The notes beneath the pieces are model-generated. The model was not told the DNA's origin and did not search any database. It saw nothing but the letters and a program-made list of their open reading frames with translations. Made by a program: the position numbers and the translations under genes. A stretch of DNA of 64,000 bases, from positions 798,657 through 862,656 of the forward strand of contig NC_067135.1 in the NCBI RefSeq assembly GCF_021347895.1, read 5' to 3'. Of this stretch, positions 25,501-37,500 are shown piece after piece. Origin of the DNA: Acanthochromis polyacanthus. Taxonomy: Eukaryota; Chordata; Actinopteri; Pomacentridae. Each line of letters starts with the position of its first letter. Within the stretch, counting starts at the first letter, position 1.

Positions 25501-28500
25501 TCTTTGTGGTGGTTTTGTGTCTCTTTGTAGTGGTTTTGTGTCTTTTTCTGGTTGTTCTGTGTGTCTTCCTTCACTGTTCATCAGACTTTCTTAACATCAC
25601 TCAGTTCGTCCTGTGTATCTTCGTCACGGCTGAAAACAGACTTTAGATTTATTAGCGCCACCTACTGGGCTGAAGTGTTCATAAGTGTTTGCGGTGTACC
25701 AGAAAGTAGGGAACTCAGAAATTAAATGCATTATTTTTTTTGGCACGATATTTTTTCTGGAATTAATCAAAATTAATGCGTTAAAGTTCCAGCCCTAGTT
25801 AAATTATAAACTTATCTAGTAATGCAGGTGAATGGTTGTTGGTTCTCATGTGCTAATGTTACTGTTTTGTAAATGCTAAGGCCAGCTCATCAGTTTTATT
25901 TTGGTCTGAGATAGGGCTGGGCGATAAATCGAATTAATTCGATTAATTCGCCTTTTTAAAACCTGAAGATTTGAAAATTTGCCAAATAGTAAAATCGAGG
26001 CGAGCTTAAATATATAACAATAGATTCTTCTTCTGCCTTTCACGACTTATGCACTGGCGTTTGCTTCCACCTCTCATCTCCTTCCACCAAAACACTCACA
26101 CCCCCGTCATGGCGGACAGAACAGCAGACGAAGAGTTGGTCGCGAGAAAAGGGCCTCATGTTACATCGATTATATGGAAGTGGTTCGGCTTTGACAAGAC
26201 TGACACAGAGCAAACTACAGTCATGTGCAAGGTTTGCAAAAGTACTGTGAAAACCAAGAGTAGCAGCACAACTAACCTCTTTCAGCACCTCCTGCAGAGG
26301 CATCCTAAAGAATGGGAAGAGTGCTGCAGCTACAGGAGTGCGGCATGGCTAGCACTAGCCATAGCAAACAGACCGCAAAGAAACAACAAATATCCATTAA
26401 ACTCGTAATCGTCCAAGATGACTAAAAAAATCGAGATTTTATTTTTTTTGGCCATATCGCCCAGCCCTAGTCTGAGATGACGTTGCTGTGTGGGCTTTCA
26501 ATAAACATATTTTTATCCGTCTGTCCTGTAGATCTGCTCCGGTCTAGGTATGAAGTTCTACACACTCATGCTGACGGGTTTGCCAGAAGGAAACTACAGC
26601 CAAGAGGACGTGGCCAAGCTGGTGTGGAGTTACTTTCCCAAGCAGAACCTCCACTGGCTGTACTACAATGTGACGGTGCTGACGCTGCAGAGGAGGGTGA
26701 GGAGTCCACGCTGCAGACCGATAGAAGTCCGGATGTTGCTGTTTTACTGTCGTGACACCTTTCCTTCTTCTTCCTTTTTACCTCCAGGCCTTTGTGTATT
26801 TCAGCAGCTGGCAAAAGTGCCGTGAATTTATCCGAGATCACATCAAGAGTCCGGCTTCTGTAAACGACTGTACGCTGAAAGTCCACATAGTCCTGGAGGA
26901 CATACGTCATGGATCCAGTGAGGTACTGAAGTTGTGGAAAACATCAGAGAACTTAACTATTTTGTTCATCTCTCTTAAAGGTGTTGATCCCAGTGTTAAT
27001 CCCCCAGTAAAAGGACCACTGGACCAGCTCTCCGTTTCTCGGGTTAGGTTCCACCAGGTGTAAACTAACCGTGACGTCACCCGTTGGTTTCAACGCCGAG
27101 AAAATGAAGCCCGGATTTTGCTACTTCCTGGTCGCCATTTTGGATTTTTTGGAGCCAGTGACGTAAAAAGCGTCATCAAACAGACTGGACCGGAGAGCAA
27201 CTAGGGACAGGACCAGTCTATGGGACTGTCAATCAAGTATAGCCACGCCCCCTGGCTCCACCAACTTTAACGATTTATTTAAAATTCAGTATTGATTTAT
27301 TTTAAGATCTGATCTCTCATTTTGACCATGAAAACTAACGGGAAAAAAATCCTGAGCTGTAGAACATCAGTCTATCAGATTTTATTTTTTCCAAAAATGA
27401 ATTGGGGTCTATGGAGAAAAAGCTTTTTGGAGCCAGATGCTACGTCCATCTTTATATACAGTCTATGGGTTGAACCAGCCCAGAAGGTCTAACCCTGGTG
27501 GGTTCTGAGGAACAGCTTAAATCAGTGACGAGGAAACTCACCCAGCTTGTAACTGCCTCCGTTCAGATCAGAGTCAGAATAGGTTTTATTGCCAAGTACG
27601 TTTTTTACACTTACAAGGAATTTTCTCTGGTGCTCTTGGTGCAAGTACAGATAAAGTAAAATAAAATAGCAAGTAAAGAGATGTAAGAAATATGGTTCAA
27701 TAGACAAAGTATGTTCAGTTACTAAGTAGTAGTAATTCATACGGTCAGCAGAGCTGATTTGCAGTGGCCTGGCAGTGTTAATAAGCGAAGCAGCAGAGGG
27801 GAAGAAGCTGTTCTTATGGCGGGAGGTTTTAGTCCTGATGGACCGCAGCCTCCTGCCTGAGGAGGGATAGATGGCTATCCCTCTTACTCTGATAGTTAAA
27901 TCGACTGAGTAGCCATTGTATTTAAATCAATCCATCAGTCACACCTGTTAACAGCAGCTTTCCTCTAAATGGATCTGGCTCTTGGTAAGTTGTGAGGTTA
28001 AGATTTGGAGGTCTGGAAAGAATTACCCCAGGGGTAAGTTTAGATGTTCTGTTTTAGCCGATTGACTAGAACAACCTTGAAGAACCATTTGAATGTTGGG
28101 CACACAATAGCCTAATGTTTTACCTCCATGGAATCAACAAGGAAAGGAGGAGTTAATTGATTTTCTGAACCGTTAACTTTAATTGCAGGATAGATGTTAT
28201 TAGAATGTTTCAGCAAGGGCAAAGCAATAGCTCTTGATTACAAAATTAATGATTCACAGATACCTAAAAACACTCTTTTTTACAGATTTGGTTATTTTTA
28301 CATGAAAGTAGCCCAAAATTTTCATTACAAATGACATTATCTGCCTCATAGTTTGGGTCAGAATTGAATGTATGATTAAATATGTCTGAATTTCAGAATC
28401 ACTCAGCGTTTATTGGTCAACTTTTTGCACTTGAGCTGCATGGATTACAAGTTTTCTACTTTAAAAACTTTCATATTTGACCTCTTTACGTAGTTTTAAG

Positions 28501-31500
28501 AGTCTTCATCTGAACGCTGCTGCAATGGAAAGATCCAACTGAAGGAGATCTGAACTGTTGGCACAGAATGGTCACTGATAAAAGAATTAGAGCAGAATCT
28601 GAAGTATTTCTTCCTCATTTCACGTCTACTCTTCTTTTTAAATGCCTCTCAACCCTCAAACTTTGATTATTTTGAGGTTTACGTTGTAATATGACAGATT
28701 ATCTTCTCTAGAGTTTGACATGAGATGCATTTACATTTAACAAACAACCAAAAGACTCTAATCATCAGCTGGAGTAATGAGTTTTACAGATAGAATGTCA
28801 TGGCTAAATGCAGATGTGCTGTGCTTTAAAGGTGTTGTTGACAGTCCCTGTGTTGTGGTCTTGTTGCAGGAGGTCATGTACAGAAATCTGATGAAGTGGA
28901 GCAATGCTGTAAGTGGTTCATCCTTTATTTAGATCTGCAGCTTCTTCTGGACTTGGTGGTCCTCATCACCGACTGTTGGTTGTTTTCCAGCATGTTCCAG
29001 AGTTGGAGTCTCTGGAGGACCGGCTGCTGTCTGTGGAGATCTCTGAGACCAACATGGACCTCATCATGCTGGTCATGCACTTGGTTTCATCCATCGCTCC
29101 TTTCATCAGCTTTCTGCCGCTCGCCAACCGGGTACGACGAGTCCAGCTGTGTCAGGATTACTCTCAAACTTCTCTGTAACATCATTGAGGACCACAGTTG
29201 TGCTTGAATATTCAGAAAACCAATGATTCTTACGGCTTTCACATTGCTGTCTCCTCTGTTTCTTTGGCTCTCGTTGTTCATGGTCGTCTTTCTGCCTCAG
29301 ATTCTCATTGAGATGTCTGAACCCAGTGGAGTCACAAAGGTGGTGGAGTCGGCCTCACAGCACCATTTGACTGCAATGGAAGCTTGGTATGTGTGTTCTG
29401 AAATTCATGCTCACACACCGAAGTAAACTATTTATATCACCTTTATCCAAGGTTCTTTATGTGTTGTTTGTCTGACCGGCTCCTTTATTTCTCTGACACA
29501 GGAGTAAAGTTCAGCGTATCGAAACGTGAGTATTTAACTTTATATTTGTTGTTTGTTGGGTTCCGCAAATCAAACACCTCTAAAAAATTCTGGTTTTCAC
29601 AGGAATTAGGAGATTTGACCTGTGATTGATTGCTGTTTAGCTCATTAACCCTTTAAGCTTCAGTCAATTCCAGCCGTTTTCAGTACAAAAAATCGCTAAT
29701 ATTCTATTTGTAAATAAAAAATATGACGAGAAATACAGGGAATATTGGACGGGCATCGCGAGGTGCATTTCCTTGAAAACGACCGATTCGTGGATTTTAT
29801 ACCGACTTCAGGACATGTTTTGGACAAAATAGTTTACTGGCTTGTGTCGTCTGGATGTCCAAGGTTGGATTATGGCCGTTTTTTGTGGAATATTTTCATC
29901 TGTGTGTAATAATGAACCCGGAAATGTGAGTCGCGCTGTGTGCTTTGAAGCCGTGTACAGAGAACGGATGGATGAATATTTGTTTTTGTCGGACAAATGT
30001 GTTTTTCTCACCCGCTGTGGTAATCACATCTGAAAGTGGTTTATACCGGCGGATTCATGAGAATCTAAGCTTTCCATCGGCGTATAGTGTTTGTATAATC
30101 GTGTTTGGAGCCGTCGGACATTCTTTAAATTCCTATGCAAATTAGTAAGTGTACCGCCGGCGGGACACTGAAGTTTAACGGGTTAAAACATCAATGTAAC
30201 AGATTCTGTGAAACACAAAAACTTCACCGCTCCTCTGAGCGACCATAGAGCCACAACTAAATCAGCTGTGACCAACAGAGAAAAAATCAGAGTTTTTATA
30301 TTGAATTGCAGGCAGTGTTTCCACAGAGAGACTGAGAGGAAATCCTAACATCGTGGATCAATAAAATAACTGCAGCATGGCTCAGAAACAGTGGACAGAG
30401 GAGCAAGTTGTTGGAGATGTGTTTATGCTTGATTTCAGGTTGAAGAGCCTGAAACAGCGTTTACAAGACTCCAGTGAGATCATCATAAATCTTGGCCTGG
30501 ACGCCACAGACGTCAGTTCCAGTCTTCCGGCGGTTTCTTGTGAAGCTCAGCCTCCTCCTTTAAACCCTGATTCTGCTGTAGCAGCTGTTGGATCTGAATC
30601 CATCACAGCAGCACCAGCAGACGTAGAAATGAAGGACAGCGAAGAGAAACCAGCTGCTCAGGTCACCGTGGACTCCAGGATTCCTCCTGAAGATGTGAAG
30701 AAAGAAGTGATGAGTGAAAATGAATCAGGATCTGAGGTCACCGGGGACTCCAGGATTCCTCCTAAAGAAGTGAAGAAAGAAGTGATAAGTGAAAATGAAC
30801 CAGGATCTGAGGTCACTGTGGACTGCAGGATTCTTCATAAGGATGTGGAGACGAGCGAAAAGAAACCCTCTGCTGAGGTCACTGTGGACTCCAGGATTCT
30901 TCCTGAGAACACGGAGAAAGAAGTGAAGAAGGATGGACAGAAACCTTCTGCTGAGGTCACTGTGGACTCCAGGATCCCCCCTGAAAACATGGAGAAAGAA
31001 AAAGTGAAGAAGGATGGACAGAAACCTTCTGCTGAGGTCACTGTGGACTCCAGGATCCCCCCTGAGAACATGGAGAAAGTGGAAGTGAAGGACGGTGCTT
31101 CAGCAGCAGCTTCAGTCTGGTCTGCTGATGGAAACACCGTCGCTGCTGCTTCCAGCTCTGATCCTTCAGCCACCAGGGAGGTGAAGACCCAGGAGGCAGA
31201 ACTTCCTCCAATCAACGAGGACGTTTTCAAGGTGATCGCAGCAGCAGTCCGTCAGCACCGACTTGCTCTAAGAGGCGAGACGTCGAACGAAGACAGAGAG
31301 GTCCAGGTGAAGTGCCTGTTCATCTGGGGGGTTTGTTTGTATTTCACTGTCTTTGTCACGAATCCTGAAAATCTGACTCGATATTTGCTTTTCAGAGCCC
31401 CGGCAGAAACAGCACAAGCTCCAGAAGTGTAAAAAATAAAGACACAGCACGAGGAAAGGTAAAAATGTGGTATATATCAATATGTTATGTCACTAACATG

Positions 31501-34500
31501 AGTTTTAATGCGTAATATGTAAATCATTGAGTTAAAATCACACCATAAAGGACACGGCAGTCTGAAGCCCAACATTTACACGTGTTGGGATACTTTCTGA
31601 ATGATTGTGATTCTTTTTACTGCAATGACTTCCTAATGACTAATGTGCTAAATAAAATAAAATCATCTTGAGCAGACTTAACTATTTTATCTTGTTTTTT
31701 CTGAATTTGTTTTCATGATTTGTATAAATTTGACATTAGTTTTATCGTGAAGCTCTTTGTTACTTAGTTTTCTCGAAATAAAGTTATTATTTGAATGTCT
31801 GTGTTCATAAATGAAGCAGACCTGCAGCCCTGAATGATGGCTTCTGTTTTTCCTTCCAGTTCTTGTTAACAGCAGCGTTTGTCAGTAAAGTCTCAGTTCT
31901 GTCTGTTGGTCTGCAAGTAGACTGTTTGTTCAGACGTTCTTCTTTGTCCTCCATCAGGATCCGAGTGATTTCACAGCCGACGTTGTTTCCTCAGACTTCT
32001 TTTCATTCGACGAGCAGAGTTTTAACTTGGAGGACTTTGTCACCGTTGATGAAATCGTTGAGGACGACCAAAGCTCCTCTTCATCGAGGCGGACCTCCAG
32101 AGAAGGACGAGGGCGAGAAAGCTCCGACGCTGCCAAACAGACCTCAACCAGGTCCTCTAAAGACTCCAAGAGCTCGGCCTCTTCATCCTGCTCTTCGTCC
32201 AAACCCACTAAAGCCTCCGTGAGAAGCAGCTCATCTTCTAGCTCAAAGTCTGCGTCGCCAAAGAGGCACCAAGACTCATCAAAGCCCAGCAGATCCCACA
32301 TCAAACCCTCTGCTGCTGGTAGAACCTCAGCTGAACCTCCGGTCTCCTCCGGTCACAGAGCTCAGCCGAGCAGCACCAAGTCTCCAGCCAGAGCGTCGCA
32401 GTCTTCATCCTCAGGCCGCCGGACGCGATCAGCAAAGACGGCAGCAGGAAGTCATCAGTCGCACAGAGAAGAGGAAAAACCCACAGAGAGCGCAGCGGCA
32501 AGGTCTGACCACCAGGTGTCAGCAGAGAGCGCTGCTGCAAAAACTGTGGAGTCAGAGACGGAAACAGAAGCTTCATCAGAGATGCTTCCTCCTGCACAGA
32601 GACAGGAGTCAGAGGTGACGAGTCGAACACAGAGTCTGCAGAACGAGTCGCTCAGAGAGGAGGAGATGAGCAAAGAAAGGAAAAAGGAGGAAGCTGACAA
32701 ACACACAGAGGAGGAGGAGGAAGAAGAAGATTACCAAATCCTGGATTCAGTGGAGGAGCAAACAGACGAACAGACGACTGAAGAGAATCCAGATGAAGCT
32801 CAGTCAGAGCAGAGACTGGATGATGGAGTCCAGCAGGTCCTGGACAGGGTGGAGGAAGAAGGTGGAGCTCGTCCAGAGGAAGGAAACGCTTCAGTCCGTG
32901 TGCTGGAGAGCATCACCGAAGACCAGGAAGCTGCAGCTGAAGACGACCAACATCCGATGGAAGTGAAACAGCCGACGGATAAAAACCCGAGCAGAGCAGT
33001 GGACAGCTCTGATAAATCTGCTGCTGAAGATTCAGCCGATCAGAATCAAGACACAAGAAGCAGGAAATCTGCGAGGAGCGGAGAAAGGAGGACCAGAGAC
33101 CAAGAAATGCCTTCAGAAGAATCCTGCAAAGCCTTCAAAGATGCAGGTGGAAGCCCAGACAGTAAAGAAAAGCCTCCCAAAGGCCGAGACGACAAAGACG
33201 CTTCAACTGATGTTTCTGAACAAGGAACCTTTGAGATTCTGGATTCAGTGGAAGATCAGACCAGCACAGAAGGAGACGACCAGAAACCTCCCAGTGAGCA
33301 GAAACCTACAGGAGACACAACCACAGAAGAAGATCTGTTCCAGGTGATCGATTCTGTGGAAGATCAGACAGAGACGGAGTCAGAGAGCAACAACAAAGAG
33401 AGAAGAACCAAGAGAGGAGAAGCATCGGCAACTAAAAGAGACGAAAGACCAAGCAGGAGGACCCCGAGGACCAGAACATCTCGGAGTGAAGACAAAGAGA
33501 AATCACCAAAGAAAGCAGACAGGACGGTCAGAAAACACGAGACTGGAACAAAGGACAGCACTGCAGGAAAAGACAAGAAGGAGGACAAGGAAGAGACACT
33601 CAAAAAGACGGTAGATTCTGTGGACGGAGCCTCCACCACAGAAAGGTCTGGTAGAAGAAGATCCACCAGAGGAAACAAAGAGGAGAAAAAGACGCCGAGT
33701 CACACAGAAGCCACCGAAAAGCCCGACAGAGAAGAAGAGATCACCTACGAGATTTTAGACTCCGTGGAGGACGAGGCCGCCGTCGACGAACCCACCGTCA
33801 GCACGAGGTCCACCAGAGGACGAAGCCAAAGAACGAGCCGGAAAGAAGCTTCCAACGCAACAAAAGACGACACCAGAAGGAGACGAACACCTGCCAGAGG
33901 TTCACAGAAACCAAACGAGGAGAAAGCAGCTGCAAAAGAGAGAACACCAACGAAGAAGAAGAGCGGCGCAGGTGAGGAGGAGGCCACCTATGAAATATTA
34001 GACTCTGTGGAGGACGATCAGCCAACAACTGGAGGAAAACCACGAAGGGGACGACCAAAGAAAGACGTTAAAACGGCTAAAAAACCCAACAAAGCAGCCG
34101 CCGCAGACGAAGAAGAAGAAGAAGAAGACGCTTATCAGGTTCTGGACTCTGTCGGGGACGAAACAGTGGACGATCAGCGTCACACAGACGAATCCAAGAG
34201 TCCAGTTTGTGAAGATGACGGCAGAAAAACAAAGAAAAGCTCAACATCGTTGATAAACGAGGAGGAGGAGGAGCCGATGTACCAGATCGTAGATTCTCTG
34301 GAAGACGATCAAGAAGAGAAGACGAACACAGAAGAGTCAGACAGACGGACGACGGAAAGAAGCTGGACTAAAGATGAAGATCCTGCAGCAGAAACAGGAG
34401 ACCTAGAACCTGGAGGAACCTCAGCAGCAGAAGCAGTGGAGGAGAACCTGCAGCAGACAGGTGAGCTTCATCCAGCTGCTGCAGAAAACAAGGAAAAGAG

Positions 34501-37500
34501 TCCAGAACCAGACGAAGCCTCGACCAAGAAGAAACAGGAAGCGGCTTTGGAAAGCTCTCTGAACCTGGACGAAGTGAGCGAGGAGGAGGAGGATTACCCC
34601 GACGACAGCACCGAGGAGGAGGAGCTGAAGAAGAAACAGAAGCAGATGAAGAAGCAGCATGAGGAGAGGAGGAGCAGGGAGAGAGAGGAGAGGCAGCCGA
34701 GGAGTCGCAGAAGAGGAGAAGGAAGCAGCGTCGCCGTGACGACCAGGATGGAGGCCGACGGCCAGCAGCTGCTGACTCTGGATGAGGTGGGAGGAGACGG
34801 AGACGGGCGGCGTCCGGAGATCACGGAGGGAGAGCTGCAGGAACTCGTCACTCTGGATGAGATCTGTGAAGAAGAGGAGGGAAAGGCGGAGCTCAGCATG
34901 CCAGAGCCCCGCCCACTCTGCCAGGAGAGCCAATCAGAGGCCTCCTCAAACCCACAGGTGAAGATTCAAACAACGGCTTTATTCTCCTGCAGAAACTGAG
35001 ATGCTGAACATGTTGTGTCTGTTTTCAGGCTGCAGATGAAGAAGAAGAGAAAACCTCAAAATCTGTTAAACGGAAACACGAAGACGACGACAGCAGCGCA
35101 GGTGAGTTATCCACGTTCCACCTCTCTTCTTGGATGGATGGTGGAACATCTTCTTGAACCTACCAGAGGTTCAAGAGGTTGAACTTTATGGAACAGAAAA
35201 CTTCTGCTTCAGGACACCAGATCACTGATGCATTCTGGTCATTTTATGGTCTTTAAAGTCTGATGATGGTTCAGATTTACCTTTTAATGGAGAATCACAG
35301 TAGAGCAGAATAATTATAATCAACTTTATCAGTGTTTTATAGATTACAAAATAAAAGCATCAGAAAGTGATGATCAAACATGAAGACCATAAAATGGAGT
35401 TAATTTTACCGTCGACTACAACTCCCATGATGCATTTCTGTCAGTCGTCCCTCACAGAGCTGAAGATGCTGTTATGTAACAGAAAAAGATCACATGATGG
35501 AGAAAAGTAATGATTTAATCTGCAGTTTGTGTCTGAAGTCCGTCTGCAGCAGAGGCTCATGGGTAATGTAGTCGTTTGACTGTTGAACCTTTCTGCAGGT
35601 TTGTTTTCAGTCTGATGTGTGTGTGAACCTGTTTGATTTGTAGTTCTGGAGCAAAGCGTGAACTTTGTGACGGTGGACGAGGTGGGAGACGCCGAAGACG
35701 AGGAGAAGGAGGAGACAGAGAAGGAGGAGACGAAGGAGGAGGCGAGGACACCCAGGACCAGAGGCCGACCCAAGAAGAGGAGCAGACAGAGTGCTGGTAA
35801 CAACCACAGCTGCATCTGCTGCTCAGTCCAGTAGAAACAGGAAACTCATCATTTATCTTCTCGTCCTGCAGTGAGAAAATCCACCAGAGGGAAGACGGAG
35901 ACTCCAGAAGAAGAAGGAAGCGTGGATTCTTCTGCAGCGCAGAGCGACGAGCCGCCCATCCAGAGGACGGAGGTGGAAGCAGCGAGTGGAGCCCAGGAGG
36001 AGGCTGCCTCTGCTGGGCAGCAGCTGGAAGGACATCTGGAGGAGGAGGAGGGACGGAGCAGCGACGGTAAAGTTCAGCTCCAGATACACTCTGAACGTCC
36101 AGATGAACTCTGAGGAGCACAACAGGAAGTAGAAGATCAGACGTCTGTGGAGACACGAGTCTGACTGTCAGCAACATGTTTAATATCCATGAAGTAGATC
36201 CACGTCTTTAACCTCTGAAGCACCAAAGCTGCAGCTTTAAATGAAACCATTTATCTGGACAGGAACTGATCAGTCAGAAAACATCAGATTTTCAGGTTTC
36301 TGACTGTCCCTGAACTCACCACGTGTGACTTTCAGTTCTACCAGGAAATAAACCCAAATCTCAGCTTAAACTGGTATAAAGTACCACATAAACTACATGT
36401 TTTCATAACTGTGAAGTAGATCAGATGTTCCAGGTTGGTCCTCTGAGCTTCTCAACGTTCTTCCATGTTCTTCTTCTTCTCAGCCGACAAGAAACGCAGG
36501 AAGCAGCTGATCGGACCTGAAGCGAAGAAACCTCGATGTCAGTCTGCTGGTGGAGAATTCAGTCTGCCTCCATTCAGCAGCAGCACACCCCTGGGTGAAC
36601 ACAACTACACAATAACACAGTAACACAGCTACACAGTAACACAGCTACACAGTAACACAGCTACACAGTAACACAGCTACACAATAACACAGCTACACAA
36701 TAACACAGCTACACAGTAACACAGCTACACAATAACACAGCTACACAGTAACACAGCTACACAGTAACACAGCTACACAGTAACACAGCTACACAGTAAC
36801 ACAGCTACACAGTAACACAGCTACACAGTAACACAATAACACAGCTACACAGTAACACAGCTACACAATAACACAGCTACACAGTAACACAGCTACACAG
36901 TAACACAGCTACACAGTAACACAATAACACAGCTACACAGTAACACAATAACACAGCTACACAGTAACACAGCTACACAACTGCACAACTACACAATAAC
37001 ACAGCGACACAGTAACACAGCTGCACAGTAACACAATAACACAGCTACACAATAACACAGCTACACAATAACACAGCTGCACAATAACACAATAACACAG
37101 CTACACAGTAACACAGCTACACAATAACACAATAACACAGCTACACAATAACACAATAACACAGCTACACAATAACACAGCTGCACAATAACACAATAAC
37201 ACAGCTACACAGTAACACAGCTACACAATAACACAATAACACAGCTACACAATAACACAGCTACACAGTAACACAGCTACACAGTAACACAGCTACACAG
37301 TAACACAACTACACAGTAACACAGCTACACAATAACACAGCTACACAGTAACACAACTACACAGTAACACAGCTACACAATAACACAATAACACAGTAAC
37401 ACAATAACACAGTAACACAGCTACACAGTAACACAGCTACACAATAACACAACTACACAGTAACACAGCTACACAATAACACAGCTACACAGTAACACAG

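Noticed and set aside
24208..25594. Long Cys/Leu/Val/Phe-rich open frames (up to 323 codons) and Lys/Thr/His-rich antisense frames
   Set aside because: They arise from a T/G-rich minisatellite without stop codons in several frames at once. There is no start context, domain or composition of a membrane protein family.
30312..30375. Alternative acceptor at about 30,311 for znf638 exon 26
   Set aside because: In the required phase it reaches a stop within a dozen codons. The acceptor at 30,375 keeps the frame.
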